The notes: generated by a model from the letters alone, not told the origin. A stretch of DNA of 64,000 nt from Tissierellales bacterium (GCA_014360205.1 JACIXZ010000002.1:124001-188000); one strand, 5' to 3'; positions 17,075 to 26,675 are shown, counted from the stretch's first letter. Program-made: numbers and translations.

Positions 17075-17598
17075 AAAAATATGAAATTAGATTAACGGGT
17101 TCAGGTGGGCAAGGACTAATTACTGGGGGAATAATACTAGCTGAAAGTGCAATATTGGATGGGAAAAATGCACTTCAATCTCAATCATATGGGCCAGAAG
17201 CCAGAGGTGGTGCAAGTAAAGCTGAAGTCATAATAAGTGATCAAGAAATAGTATTTCCTAAAATAACAGAATGCGATTTATTGTTATCACTTACTAATGT
17301 TGCTTGCAATAAATATATTCACACACTCAAAAAGGGAGGAATTTTAGTTATTGACAGTACTGTCGATAGACCAGAAAGAGAGGATATCATAATTTATCAA
17401 ATTCCTATTTTAGAAACTGCAAATGAAAAGTTAAAGAAAGCTTTCGTTGCTAATATTGTTGCTCTAGGAGCTATAAATAAGATTCTAAACCTTGTATCTG
17501 AAAATTCACTTGAAAAAGCAGTTTTGAAAAGGGTACCTAAAGGTACAGAAGAATTAAATAGAAATGCTTTAATTGAAGGAAGAAATTTAATTAAATAG
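17071..17598 (+). CDS. korC: 2-oxoglutarate (2-oxoacid):ferredoxin oxidoreductase gamma subunit
   Basis: Gamma-domain subunit with the N-terminal GSGGQGLITGG nucleotide-binding-like loop and the QSYGPEARGGASKAEV motif that defines the family. 175 aa. It closes the korDABC set. ATG 17071 overlaps the korB stop. Confidence 0.93.
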   Translation: MKKYEIRLTGSGGQGLITGGIILAESAILDGKNALQSQSYGPEARGGASKAEVIISDQEIVFPKITECDLLLSLTNVACNKYIHTLKKGGILVIDSTVDRPEREDIIIYQIPILETANEKLKKAFVANIVALGAINKILNLVSENSLEKAVLKRVPKGTEELNRNALIEGRNLIK

Positions 17599-17612
17599 GA
17601 AGGAAATTACTG

Positions 17613-18485
17613 ATGGAGCAAAATATAATATCTAAAATTCAAGATAGTTTTATGAATTTTAGCAAAGCACAAAAAATTATAGCTGAATATATTGTGAATA
17701 ACTATGATAAAGCAGCTTTCATGACAGCAGCTGCAATTGGTAATAGATTGAATGTTAGTGAGTCAACAGTAGTAAGATTTGCTAATGCATTAGGGTATAA
17801 GGGCTATAAAGATTTGCAGAGAGATTTGCAAGAACTAATACGCAATAAATTAACTACAGTTCAGAGAATTTCTTTATCTGATGAGTTAAATACTAATAGC
17901 GATTTTATTGATAAGATAATGGCAAAAGATATAGATAACATGAAAAAGACCATCTTAGAAATCAATGAATTCAATTTCAATTTGGCAGTTAATACACTTA
18001 TTGAAGCTGATAATATTTACTTATTGGGTTTAAGAAGCTCTAGTTTTCTAGCGGGTTATTTAAATTTTTACTTGAACTTTATATTTGATAATACAAAATT
18101 AGTTCAACCTTCAGCCAATGATATATTTGAACAACTAGCTAAAATAAAATCTGATGATGTATTAGTATGCATTACATATCCAAGATACTCAAAGAGAACA
18201 TTAGATGCTCTAGATTATGTTCGTACAAAAGGATGTAAGATTGTTACTTTTACTGATAGTAATTTATCCCCAGCTTATACTAAATCAGATATATCTTTAA
18301 TAGCAAAATCCGAAATGCTTTCATTTGTTGATTCGCTTGTTTCACCGATGAGTCTGTTAAATGCCTTTATTTTAGCAATTGCTACCAAAAAAAGAGACGA
18401 TATTACGCCCTTTTTTGAAGAGCTGGAATTCATATGGGAGAAATATGGAACTTATAACGAGTCAAATACTTCAAATATCAAGTAA
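17613..18485 (+). CDS. MurR/RpiR family transcriptional regulator
   Basis: N-terminal HTH_6 domain (about 1-75, with SESTVVRFANALGYKGYKDLQRDLQ split over helices) and a SIS phosphosugar-binding domain (about 120-260, with IYLLGLRSSSFLAGY and DVLVCITYPRYSKRT). RpiR-type regulators usually sense sugar phosphates. It lies 14 nt after korC, so it may be co-transcribed with, or control, the kor genes; its ligand cannot be told. AGGAAGG precedes ATG 17613. Confidence 0.9.
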   Translation: MEQNIISKIQDSFMNFSKAQKIIAEYIVNNYDKAAFMTAAAIGNRLNVSESTVVRFANALGYKGYKDLQRDLQELIRNKLTTVQRISLSDELNTNSDFIDKIMAKDIDNMKKTILEINEFNFNLAVNTLIEADNIYLLGLRSSSFLAGYLNFYLNFIFDNTKLVQPSANDIFEQLAKIKSDDVLVCITYPRYSKRTLDALDYVRTKGCKIVTFTDSNLSPAYTKSDISLIAKSEMLSFVDSLVSPMSLLNAFILAIATKKRDDITPFFEELEFIWEKYGTYNESNTSNIK

Positions 18486-18487
18486 GA

Positions 18488-18530
18488 TAGCCTCCGTGAT
18501 ACTTAAACACGGAGGCTATAATTTATAATT
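18488..18530 (+). terminator. Terminator-like hairpin after the RpiR regulator
   Basis: TAGCCTCCGTG (18488-18498) pairs perfectly with CACGGAGGCTA (18508-18518) around a 9-nt loop; the downstream tract is AT-rich with only short T runs. Confidence 0.7.
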
Positions 18531-18610
18531 AAAAAATATGTCATAAATAATATTATCATAAATGATATAAATGATTAAAAAAATATGATATCATATCTAA
18601 GGAGGGTTTA

Positions 18611-19834
18611 ATGATGTCAAAAATAGCTGTAATAGGAGCAGGGCCGGCAGGAATCATAGCTAGTTGTGTAGCTGCTAATCGTGGTAAAAATGTAACTTTA
18701 TTTGAAAAAAACAAGATCATAGGCAAAAAATTAATGATAACAGGAAAAGGTAGATGTAATGTCACTAATGCATCTCCAATTGATGAATTTTTTGATAATA
18801 TTGTAACAAATCATCAATTCTTATATAGTGCTCTATATACTTTCACTAATGAAATGCTAATTAATAATTTAATCGACCTTGGATTAGAACTTAAAGTAGA
18901 AAGAGGTAATCGAGTATTCCCTCAATCAGACAAATCGATCGATGTAATAAATGCTTTGGAAAAATATATAAAAAATAGTAATGTGAATTTATCCTTAAAT
19001 TCAAAAGTTACTGATATTTACTTAAGAAATGATAAATTTATTATCGAACTAAATGGGTGTGTAAAACAAGAGTTTGATAAAGTCATAATAACTACAGGCG
19101 GAGTAAGCTACCCAGCAACAGGGTCTACAGGTGATGGATACAAATTTGCGAAAAAATTTGGACACACAATAAAAGAATTAAAACCCTCATTAGTTCCAAT
19201 TGAAATAAATAGTCAATTTTTAAATGAAACCAAAGGACTATCATTAAAGAATGTTGAGCTAAGTGCTTTTTTGAAAAATGGGAAATTGATACATAAGGAA
19301 TTTGGAGAAATGTTATTTACTCATTTTGGAATTTCTGGGCCTATAGTTTTAACAATGAGCAATTATATTAATAAATATGTACCAGATATAGAATTGTTTT
19401 TGGATTTAAAACCGGCACTATCTGAAGAAAAACTAGAAGCTAGAATATTAAGAGATTTTGAAAAATATAAAAATAAAGAAATAAAAAATGCTCTCAATGA
19501 CTTACTTCCAAAGAAAACTATAGAGTGGATTCTTTCAAACTCAACTATAGAACCAACAAAGAAAGTTAATCAGATAACAAAAATAGAAAGACAAAAATTA
19601 GTGATTTCTATAAAAAAACTTAAAATGGAATTTGTGAGGTTTAGACCTATTGAAGAAGCCATTGTTACAAGTGGTGGTGTTAATGTAGATGAAATAAATC
19701 CATCGACAATGGAGTCGAAAATTATTTCAGGTTTATATTTTGCTGGTGAGATACTAGATGTTGATGCGTTAACTGGGGGATATAATCTACAGATAGCTTT
19801 TTCAACTGGTTATTTGGCTGGAATAAATGTATAA
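18611..19834 (+). CDS. NAD(P)/FAD-dependent oxidoreductase, HI0933/YhiN (YtfP) family
   Basis: Flavoprotein with an N-terminal Rossmann dinucleotide-binding motif AVIGAGPAGIIAS, the GKKLMITGKGRCNVTN motif typical of the HI0933 group, VIITTGGVSYPATGSTGDGY, and the C-terminal SGLYFAGEILDVDALTGGYNLQIAFSTG (reported as separate elements: FAGE, GGYNLQ). Physiological substrate is unknown; databases often call it aminoacetone oxidase family. AAGGAGGG precedes ATG 18611 (18614 is equally possible). A short palindrome ATATGATATCATAT lies at 18583-18596 just upstream, near the likely promoter. Confidence 0.88.
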   Translation: MMSKIAVIGAGPAGIIASCVAANRGKNVTLFEKNKIIGKKLMITGKGRCNVTNASPIDEFFDNIVTNHQFLYSALYTFTNEMLINNLIDLGLELKVERGNRVFPQSDKSIDVINALEKYIKNSNVNLSLNSKVTDIYLRNDKFIIELNGCVKQEFDKVIITTGGVSYPATGSTGDGYKFAKKFGHTIKELKPSLVPIEINSQFLNETKGLSLKNVELSAFLKNGKLIHKEFGEMLFTHFGISGPIVLTMSNYINKYVPDIELFLDLKPALSEEKLEARILRDFEKYKNKEIKNALNDLLPKKTIEWILSNSTIEPTKKVNQITKIERQKLVISIKKLKMEFVRFRPIEEAIVTSGGVNVDEINPSTMESKIISGLYFAGEILDVDALTGGYNLQIAFSTGYLAGINV

Positions 19835-19839
19835 AGTGC

Positions 19840-19868
19840 TTGTTAACACTCACTTAATATTATATAAT
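19840..19868 (+). promoter_or_regulatory. Promoter of the aroH-cmk-plsC-ispH cluster
   Basis: TTGTTA at 19840-19845 and TATAAT at 19863-19868 with a 17-bp spacer, immediately upstream of the aroH ribosome site AAAGGAG. Confidence 0.7.
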
Positions 19869-19884
19869 TATAAAGGAGCAAGTA

Positions 19885-20247
19885 ATGAATACAATTTCAA
19901 TTAGAGGTGCTATAACAGTTGATGACAATACAGAGGAAAGTATTTTATCTTCAACAATAGAGTTATTAACAACTATAGAAAATGAAAACAAACTGAAAAA
20001 AAATGATGTAATATGCATTTTATTCACTGCAACCAAAGATTTAAATGCTGTATATCCTGCAAAAGCTGCACGAATATTAGAGTACACCCAATGCAGCTTA
20101 ATGTGTTTACAGGAAATGGATGTTGAGGGAAGCCTTTCAAAATGTATTAGGGTTTTAATTTTATGTGTATCTGAGATGAACCAAGATGAAGCTAAACATG
20201 TCTACTTAAAGGATGCTAAAATTCTTAGACCTGATCTATCAAATTAG
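19885..20247 (+). CDS. aroH: Chorismate mutase, AroH type
   Basis: Trimeric monofunctional chorismate mutase converting chorismate to prephenate for Phe/Tyr synthesis. The 120-residue length and N-terminal SIRGAITVDDNT (catalytic Arg7), FTATKDLNAVYPAKAAR, Cys/Arg in LSKCIRVLI, and HVYLKDAKILRPDL end (with the active-site Tyr) match the Bacillus AroH fold. AAAGGAG precedes ATG 19885. The linkage aroH-cmk-plsC-ispH is seen in several Clostridia. Confidence 0.93.
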   Translation: MNTISIRGAITVDDNTEESILSSTIELLTTIENENKLKKNDVICILFTATKDLNAVYPAKAARILEYTQCSLMCLQEMDVEGSLSKCIRVLILCVSEMNQDEAKHVYLKDAKILRPDLSN

Positions 20248-20250
20248 GTT

Positions 20251-20275
20251 GCCACCTTTGGGTGGCTGTATTTTT
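20251..20275 (+). terminator. Small hairpin between aroH and cmk
   Basis: GCCACC (20251-20256) and GGTGGC (20261-20266) form a 6-bp stem with a 4-nt loop, followed by a T-rich tract (TGTATTTTTAT). It may partly terminate transcription and lower cmk expression, or be only a weak terminator. Confidence 0.55.
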
Positions 20276-20287
20276 ATAGGAGGAATT

Positions 20288-20965
20288 ATGAACAAAGTAC
20301 ATATTTCAATAGCAATAGATGGGCCTGCTGGAGCAGGAAAAAGCACAGTTGCAAAAAAAGTAGCTGAAAAATTGAAATTAGAATATATAGATACAGGGGC
20401 AATGTACAGAGCTTATACTTTAAAGGTACTAGAGAAGGGATTAGATCCCCAAAATAAAAGTGAAGTCTTAAGCTTAATAGATGATACAGAAATAACCTTT
20501 TCAAATAATCATATTTATTTAGATGGTGAAATAGTAGATGATAAAATCAGAGAGAATAATGTAAGCAAGAATGTTTCTTATGTATCTAGCTATCCAGAAG
20601 TAAGAAAGAAAATGGTAGAATTACAACAAAAAATGGCGGAAAATAACAACGTAATTATGGACGGACGAGATATCGGGACAGTTGTACTGCCTAATGCGAC
20701 ACATAAATTTTTTATAACTGCTAAGCCAGAAGAAAGAGGGAAAAGAAGATATATTGAATTATTAGAAAAAAATCATGACGATTTAAATCTATCTGAAATC
20801 ATTGAAGATATAAAAAAGAGAGATGAAATAGATAGTACTAGAGAGGAATCCCCGTTAAGAATTCCTGATAATGCGATAGTTGTTGATTCAACAAATCTAA
20901 CTATTGACGAAGTAGTGGATTTATTAATAGAATTTATTAAAGGAGACAATAAAATTGTTTTATAA
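20288..20965 (+). CDS. cmk: Cytidylate kinase
   Basis: Phosphorylates CMP and dCMP. Walker A GPAGAGKSTVAK near the N-terminus, then YIDTGAMYRA (substrate-binding), VIMDGRDIGTVVLP and FFITAKPEERGKRRY lid region; about 225 aa. ATAGGAGGAATT fixes ATG 20288. The stop overlaps plsC. Confidence 0.96.
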   Translation: MNKVHISIAIDGPAGAGKSTVAKKVAEKLKLEYIDTGAMYRAYTLKVLEKGLDPQNKSEVLSLIDDTEITFSNNHIYLDGEIVDDKIRENNVSKNVSYVSSYPEVRKKMVELQQKMAENNNVIMDGRDIGTVVLPNATHKFFITAKPEERGKRRYIELLEKNHDDLNLSEIIEDIKKRDEIDSTREESPLRIPDNAIVVDSTNLTIDEVVDLLIEFIKGDNKIVL

Positions 20966-21533
20966 ATTTGCTAAAATCATAGTTTTTATATTTCAAAAAA
21001 TATTTTTTAGAATATCCATTGTTGGCAAAGAAAATATACCAATGGATGGCAGATTAATCCTTTGTTCTAATCATCATAGCAACTGGGATCCTGTAACATT
21101 AGCAGTTTTTTTTCCTAGACAGGTTCACTGGATGGCAAAAAAAGAATTATTTTCTAATAAAATATTTTCTAAAATATTACTAAGTTTGGGGGCTTTTCCT
21201 GTTGATAGAGAAGGAAATGACTTATCTGCTATAAAAAAAGCACTTAGGCTTTTAAAGGAGGAAAAGGTTATTGGAATTTTCCCTGAGGGAACGAGGGTCA
21301 AATATTATAATGAAGAACATATAAAATCCGGTCTTTCACTATTAGCAATAAAATCAAAATCTCAGATATTACCAATTTATAGTGAAGGAGACTATAAGAT
21401 ATTTAGTAAAGTAAAAATAATAATAGGAGAGCCTATAACTATAAACGTTGAAGAAAATAAAAAACTTGACAATGATGTGTATACTGAAATCAGCAAAGAC
21501 ATAATGAAAAAAATATATTCATTAGGAGGTTAA
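20955..21533 (+). CDS. plsC: 1-acyl-sn-glycerol-3-phosphate acyltransferase
   Basis: Acylates lysophosphatidate to phosphatidate at the membrane. N-terminal hydrophobic stretch (FAKIIVFIFQKIFF), catalytic HHSNWDP (HX4D), and FPEGTR. 192 aa, in the normal range for Bacillota PlsC. The TTG start at 20955 is supported by AAAGGAG and overlaps the cmk stop by 11 nt. Confidence 0.92.
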   Translation: MFYKFAKIIVFIFQKIFFRISIVGKENIPMDGRLILCSNHHSNWDPVTLAVFFPRQVHWMAKKELFSNKIFSKILLSLGAFPVDREGNDLSAIKKALRLLKEEKVIGIFPEGTRVKYYNEEHIKSGLSLLAIKSKSQILPIYSEGDYKIFSKVKIIIGEPITINVEENKKLDNDVYTEISKDIMKKIYSLGG

Positions 21534-21535
21534 AT

Positions 21536-23458
21536 GTGGAAATAGTTACTGCAAAAAATGCCGGTTTTTGCTTTGGCGTAGATAGAGCATTAAAAATGGC
21601 ATTAGATACTATAAATAAAGAGAAAAATATTTACACATTTGGTCCTCTAGTTCATAATCAACAAGTAGTAGATTATCTAGAGGAAAAGGGTATTAAAACA
21701 ATAAATTCATTAGAAGAACTACAAAAATGTGAAATTGGTGCTGTTATAATAAGATCTCATGGATTGCCAAAGGATACTATTAAAAACATTGAAAATTTAG
21801 GTTTTAAAATAATCGACTCTACATGTCCATTTGTAAAAGCAGTTCATAAAAAGGTGGTTGAATATAAAGAAAAAAATTATCAAATCGTTATTGTAGGTGA
21901 TCCAGAGCACCCAGAAGTAATAGGGATAAATGGATGGTGTGAAAATTCGGCATATATTGTTAATTCCATTGATGAAGCAAAGAAGCTTCCACAGATGTTA
22001 AAAGTTTGTGTTGTTTCTCAAACTACTAATAATATAAATAAATTTAATGAAGTTTCAAAAGTTATTGAAGAAAAAGCAAATGAAGCAATTATCTTCAATA
22101 CTATATGTAATGCTACTAGATTAAGACAAGAATCTGCAGAGGAACTTTCGAAATCAGTAGATGCTGTTATAGTTTTAGGGGGTAAAAATAGCTCAAATAC
22201 TAAAAAATTAGCAGATATTTGCAAGATTTATAATAATAATGTATATCTAGCTGAAATTATTACAGAAATTTCTTTGCAAGAATTAAATAAATTTAATAAA
22301 ATAGGTATAACAGCAGGTGCTTCTACACCTGATTGGATAATTAAGGAGGCTGTTAAGGTGATGGAAAATTATGGTAAGGATGAAATGATGGAGGCTATTG
22401 ATAGTTCTTTTAAGAGAATTAGTCGTGGTGATGTGCTTAAAGGTACAGTTTTGTATGTAACAAATAATGAAGTAATGGTTAACATTAATTACAAAAGCGA
22501 TGGAATAATTCAAAGAGAGGAACTTTCAAATGATCCGAATGTAAATCCTAAGGATATTTTTAATGTTGGTGATGAAATAGATGTTTATGTATTAAAACTA
22601 GATGATGGAGAAGGTAATGTAGTTCTTTCTGCTAAGAGAGTAGGATACTTAAAAGAATGGGAAAAACTAGAGGAAAAATACAAAAATAATGAGATTGTAG
22701 AAGCTAAAGTTAAGAATATTGTTAAAGGTGGATTGATTGCAACAATAAATGGAATTAATGGATTTATTCCTGCATCCCAAATATCTACAAAATTTGTTAA
22801 AGATTTGAACCAGTTTGTAGGAAAAACTATAAAATGCAAAATCATAGATTTTGATATAGAAAAAAAGAAATTGATTTTATCTGGTAAGATAGTAGAAAAA
22901 GAAGAAAGAGAAATAAAAAAACAAAATCTTTGGGAAAATCTTAAAGAGAACGATATTGTTAAGGGTAGAGTACAAAGGATAACTGATTTTGGTGCTTTTG
23001 TAGATTTAGGTGGTGTAGATGGATTAATCCATATATCAGATATGGCATGGTATAGAATTAAACATCCTTCTGAAGTTTTAAAAGAAGGGCAAGAAGTTGA
23101 AGTTAAAATTTTAAGTTTAGATAAAGAAAAAGGAAAAATCTCATTAGGACTTAAACAAACAATTTCAGAACCTTGGAAAGATTTTATCGAAAATTACAAA
23201 GTCGGAGATATAGTTGAAGGAGAAGTTGTAAATCTCTTGGATTTTGGTGCTTTTGTAAGAATTATTAATGGTGTAGATGGGTTATTACATGTTTCACAAA
23301 TATCAAAAGACCATATTCAAAAACCTTCTGACATTTTAAAGATCGGAGATAAAATCAAAGTAGAAATAATAGATATTGATGAAGAAAACAAAAAAGTGAA
23401 CTTAAGTCATAAAAACATAGAAGATGTTAAACAGAATTTTGAAGAAGATGTAGAATAA
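21536..23458 (+). CDS. ispH: IspH (HMBPP reductase) fused to four S1 RNA-binding domains
   Basis: Residues about 1-285 are 4-hydroxy-3-methylbut-2-enyl diphosphate reductase, the last MEP-pathway step, with the three iron-sulphur cysteines in KNAGFCFGVD (Cys12), DSTCPFVK and NTICNATRLRQE. After a short linker come four S1 repeats (about 300-370, 385-450, 470-540, 555-625), each with the GxFVDL/GLIHIS-type pattern; the last two are closest to consensus. This IspH-S1 fusion is known in Clostridia, where the S1 part is annotated as S1-like. GTG start at 21536 with AGGAGG. It shows the MEP pathway is used although dxs is not beside ispA. Confidence 0.95.
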   Translation: MEIVTAKNAGFCFGVDRALKMALDTINKEKNIYTFGPLVHNQQVVDYLEEKGIKTINSLEELQKCEIGAVIIRSHGLPKDTIKNIENLGFKIIDSTCPFVKAVHKKVVEYKEKNYQIVIVGDPEHPEVIGINGWCENSAYIVNSIDEAKKLPQMLKVCVVSQTTNNINKFNEVSKVIEEKANEAIIFNTICNATRLRQESAEELSKSVDAVIVLGGKNSSNTKKLADICKIYNNNVYLAEIITEISLQELNKFNKIGITAGASTPDWIIKEAVKVMENYGKDEMMEAIDSSFKRISRGDVLKGTVLYVTNNEVMVNINYKSDGIIQREELSNDPNVNPKDIFNVGDEIDVYVLKLDDGEGNVVLSAKRVGYLKEWEKLEEKYKNNEIVEAKVKNIVKGGLIATINGINGFIPASQISTKFVKDLNQFVGKTIKCKIIDFDIEKKKLILSGKIVEKEEREIKKQNLWENLKENDIVKGRVQRITDFGAFVDLGGVDGLIHISDMAWYRIKHPSEVLKEGQEVEVKILSLDKEKGKISLGLKQTISEPWKDFIENYKVGDIVEGEVVNLLDFGAFVRIINGVDGLLHVSQISKDHIQKPSDILKIGDKIKVEIIDIDEENKKVNLSHKNIEDVKQNFEEDVE

Positions 23459-23475
23459 TTCTTCTAAGACTTAAT

Positions 23476-23498
23476 GGGTTGTTATATACAACCCTTTT
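23476..23498 (+). terminator. Intrinsic terminator after ispH-S1
   Basis: GGGTTGT (23476-23482) pairs with ACAACCC (23488-23494), followed by TTTT and a T-rich tail. Confidence 0.8.
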
Positions 23499-23525
23499 CT
23501 TATATATAAAAAAGAGGTGAAAAAT

Positions 23526-24584
23526 TTGGAAACAAAGGATGCATTGGTATTACTTGCTAACTCTAATGGGGTATCAGGTCAAGAAAATAATCTGCACAAA
23601 GTTATAATTGAGCTATTTGAGTCCCTTGTTGATGAAGTAGAAGTAGATTCATTAGGCAATTTAATATTTTATAAAAAGAGTACAAATAAATCTGATTTCA
23701 AATTGATGTTAGCAGCACACATGGATGAGATAGGTTTAATAGTTAATAAAATTGAAGAAAACGGATTTTTAAGATTCTCAGAGGTTGGAGGGATAGATAA
23801 GAAAACTCTTGTAGGGCAAGAGGTTTTAGTGCATGGTAAAGAAACTATTTTAGGAATAATCGGAACAAAACCACCTCATATGATGAGTAACGAAGAACAA
23901 GAGAAAAGTATAAAAATAGAGGACATGATAATAGATACTGGATTCAATAAAGAAGAAGTTGAGAAAATTGTTAAAATTGGTGACTTTATAACTATACGAA
24001 GAGAAGCTATAGTACTTGAAAACGAAAGAATTTCAGGAAAATCCATGGATGATCGAGTTGGTGTGGTCGTATTATATGACATTGCAAAAAGGCTTCAAAC
24101 ATTAAAGCATAACATAGATGTATATTTTGTATGTACAGTTCAAGAGGAATTAACTATGAGTGGTGGAATGACGAGTACATATAAAATCAACCCAGATATT
24201 GGAATAGCTATTGATGTAGGATTTGGTTATACTCCAGAATTAAAGAGAAATCAAACTTTGTTAATGGGACATGGTCCTGGTATTGCTTTAGGTGGGAATA
24301 TTGATAGTAGTTTACGTAACAAAATAATTAATATTGCTAAAGAATTAAATATACCATATCAAATAAATGTAGTTCCCGGGCAAACAGGAACAGATGCTAG
24401 GTCAATACAGATAACTAGAGAAGGCATTCCTACACTTTTAATTTCCATTCCGTTGCGTTATATGCATACTTCGGTTGAATTAGTTGATTTGAAAGATGTG
24501 AGTTTTACTTCAATTCTTATATCAGAATTTATTAGAACTATTGGAAACAAGCCAGAAGTTATAAATGATATTGTGGAGGAATAA
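23526..24584 (+). CDS. M42 family metallopeptidase (glutamyl aminopeptidase type), copy 1
   Basis: Dinuclear zinc/cobalt aminopeptidase of the TET/YsdC family that forms tetrahedral dodecamers and trims peptides. All active-site elements are present: first metal ligand in AAHMDEIG, bridging Asp in MDDRVG, catalytic Glu pair in VQEELTMSGG, Asp in AIDVGFG, last His in RYMHTSVE. TTG at 23526 is chosen because AGAGGTGA at 23513-23520 is correctly spaced; a GTG at 23517 lies inside that site. First of three adjacent M42 genes. Confidence 0.92.
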   Translation: METKDALVLLANSNGVSGQENNLHKVIIELFESLVDEVEVDSLGNLIFYKKSTNKSDFKLMLAAHMDEIGLIVNKIEENGFLRFSEVGGIDKKTLVGQEVLVHGKETILGIIGTKPPHMMSNEEQEKSIKIEDMIIDTGFNKEEVEKIVKIGDFITIRREAIVLENERISGKSMDDRVGVVVLYDIAKRLQTLKHNIDVYFVCTVQEELTMSGGMTSTYKINPDIGIAIDVGFGYTPELKRNQTLLMGHGPGIALGGNIDSSLRNKIINIAKELNIPYQINVVPGQTGTDARSIQITREGIPTLLISIPLRYMHTSVELVDLKDVSFTSILISEFIRTIGNKPEVINDIVEE

Positions 24585-24586
24585 TT

Positions 24587-25612
24587 ATGCTTTTAGAAAA
24601 ATTAACTTTAGCAAATGGCGTATCAGGGAACGAAAAGGAAGTAAGAAATTTAATATATAAAGAAATAATAGACTTTGCTGATTATATTAAAATCGACAAA
24701 ATAGGTAATATAATAGCTTATAAGAAAGGTAAAAAGAAGACCGATAAAAAAATATTATTTATTGCTCACATGGATGAAGTAGGATTGATTGTTACAGACA
24801 TAGATGAGAATGGGTTTTTAAAATTTTCAACTGTTGGAGGAGTTGATAAGAGAGTTTTAGTATCGAAAACTGTTAAAATTGGAGAAAATAAAATACCAGG
24901 AGTTATCGGATCAAAGCCAATCCATTTACAAAAAAAGAGTGAAAGAAATGAAGCATTTGAATTAGAAGATTTATATATTGACATTGGAGTAGATTCTAGA
25001 ACAGATGCAGAAATCAAAGTTAATATTGGAGATTATGTTGCTTTTGATACAAAATATGAAGAATTTGGAAACGGATGCATTAAAGCAAAAGCTTTAGATG
25101 ACAGAGTAGGATGTTCTATATTAATTGATCTAATTAAAGATGAAAACATAGAATACGATTTCTATGTAGCATTTTCGGTTATGGAAGAAATTGGATTAGT
25201 TGGGGCTGGGCCTGTTGCATTTAATGTAAAGCCTGACATATGTGTTATTGTAGAAGGAACTTTATGTTATGAGATGCCTAACTTAGATTCCCATTTGATG
25301 CCAACTAGATTAGGATATGGTCCGGCAATTTCACTAATTGACAGACATACTTTATATGATTTTGAACTTAGAGAAAAGACTGTCTCATTAGCAAAACAAC
25401 ACAATATCCCATATCAGTACAGAAAAACTTCAAGTGGTGGTAATGATGCTGGAGAGATACAAGTATCTGGAGAAGGAGCAAAAGTACTAGCGCTTTCAGT
25501 TCCAACCAGAAATATTCATAGTTCTTCTTCAATCATAAAAAAAGATGATTATTTTAATACTTTATCATTGATAAAATATTTGATACCAAGTATTTGCAAG
25601 GAGGATAAATAA
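24587..25612 (+). CDS. M42 family metallopeptidase, copy 2
   Basis: Second tandem M42 peptidase, 341 aa. Active-site elements are kept: IAHMDEVG, LDDRVG, VMEEIGLVGAG, VEGTL (Glu in place of Asp, as in some family members) and RNIHSSSSI. GGAGGAATAATT precedes ATG 24587, two bases after the stop of copy 1, so the two are surely co-translated from the same mRNA. Confidence 0.92.
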   Translation: MLLEKLTLANGVSGNEKEVRNLIYKEIIDFADYIKIDKIGNIIAYKKGKKKTDKKILFIAHMDEVGLIVTDIDENGFLKFSTVGGVDKRVLVSKTVKIGENKIPGVIGSKPIHLQKKSERNEAFELEDLYIDIGVDSRTDAEIKVNIGDYVAFDTKYEEFGNGCIKAKALDDRVGCSILIDLIKDENIEYDFYVAFSVMEEIGLVGAGPVAFNVKPDICVIVEGTLCYEMPNLDSHLMPTRLGYGPAISLIDRHTLYDFELREKTVSLAKQHNIPYQYRKTSSGGNDAGEIQVSGEGAKVLALSVPTRNIHSSSSIIKKDDYFNTLSLIKYLIPSICKEDK

Positions 25613-25613
25613 G

Positions 25614-26600
25614 ATGATAGATTCTAATTTGTTAAAAAATATGGTTTCTATATATGGGCCATCATCAAGAGAAGAAAGAATAAGAAATTTAATAATTAAA
25701 GAAATAGAAGAATATGTAGATGAAATAAAAATTGATCAATTAGGGAATCTGATAGCACATAAGGCGGGATGCGGGGATAAACTTATGATCTCAGCTAATA
25801 TGGATCAACTTGGTTTTATTGTTATAGATATTGATGAAAAAGGATTTATCAGATTTACAAACATTGGTAAATGCGAGCCAATTCACCTGATTGGTCAAAG
25901 AGTACAATTTGAAAATGGAATTAAAGGTGTGATTTTTTATGAAGAGAATAGTACTGAAAATAAGATAACATTTGAAAAATTATATATTGATATAGGAAGC
26001 AATAAAAAAGAAGATACTTTAAGCAAAGTTAATATTGGTGATATTTGTATATTAGCAAATGAATATATTGAAAATGAAATTACCATTATATCTCCTAACC
26101 TAGACGATAGATTAGGCTGCTATATATTAGTCGAAGTGATTAAGAATTTAAATAATACTGAATATGATTTATATTTTGTGTTTACAACTCAAGGGAAAGT
26201 TGGAGCTAGGGGAGCAAAAACTGCAGCATTTTCAATTGAACCTGACATTAGCTTAGTCATAGATGTAAATAGGGCTAGAGATACACCAAAACAAGAAAGA
26301 TCTAATGTAAAATTATTTAATGGGGTAACAATTGATATAATGAATAATTCATATATAACTCACTCAGAGATTAAAAACACTTTATTGGATTTAGTAGTTA
26401 AAAACAATATTAAATATCAATTAGAAGTTTCGGATGATGATATTACAGATGCGGGTTCAATACATTTGTCGAAATATGGAGTAAAGACAACAGTTGTATC
26501 TATTCCTTGCAGATATGTGCATACTTCTTCTGAAATAGCAACTAAAGAGGATATTATTATGTGTTTGAAACTCATTAATTCATTTATTGGAAAACTATAG
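25614..26600 (+). CDS. M42-like protein with degenerate active site, copy 3
   Basis: 328-residue M42-fold protein with clear family similarity along its length but altered active site. The first metal-binding His is Asn62 (ANMDQLG), and the catalytic Glu pair is replaced (FTTQGKVGARG, residues 193-195). The LDDRLG aspartates, VIDVN and the last RYVHTSSE histidine remain. It therefore probably lacks peptidase activity and may be a structural or regulatory partner of copies 1 and 2, which assemble into large shells. AAGGAGG precedes ATG 25614, directly after copy 2. The frame is intact, which argues against a decaying pseudogene. Confidence 0.85.
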   Translation: MIDSNLLKNMVSIYGPSSREERIRNLIIKEIEEYVDEIKIDQLGNLIAHKAGCGDKLMISANMDQLGFIVIDIDEKGFIRFTNIGKCEPIHLIGQRVQFENGIKGVIFYEENSTENKITFEKLYIDIGSNKKEDTLSKVNIGDICILANEYIENEITIISPNLDDRLGCYILVEVIKNLNNTEYDLYFVFTTQGKVGARGAKTAAFSIEPDISLVIDVNRARDTPKQERSNVKLFNGVTIDIMNNSYITHSEIKNTLLDLVVKNNIKYQLEVSDDDITDAGSIHLSKYGVKTTVVSIPCRYVHTSSEIATKEDIIMCLKLINSFIGKL

Positions 26601-26675
26601 AGAATTAATAAAATTTGATTAAAATAAGTTATTTTTTGTTGAATAGTGGTATATATTATGATAGAATTAAAACAA

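Noticed and set aside
25614-26600. Third M42 gene as a pseudogene
   Set aside because: The frame is full length with a strong ribosome site and keeps fold-defining residues; only active-site residues are changed.
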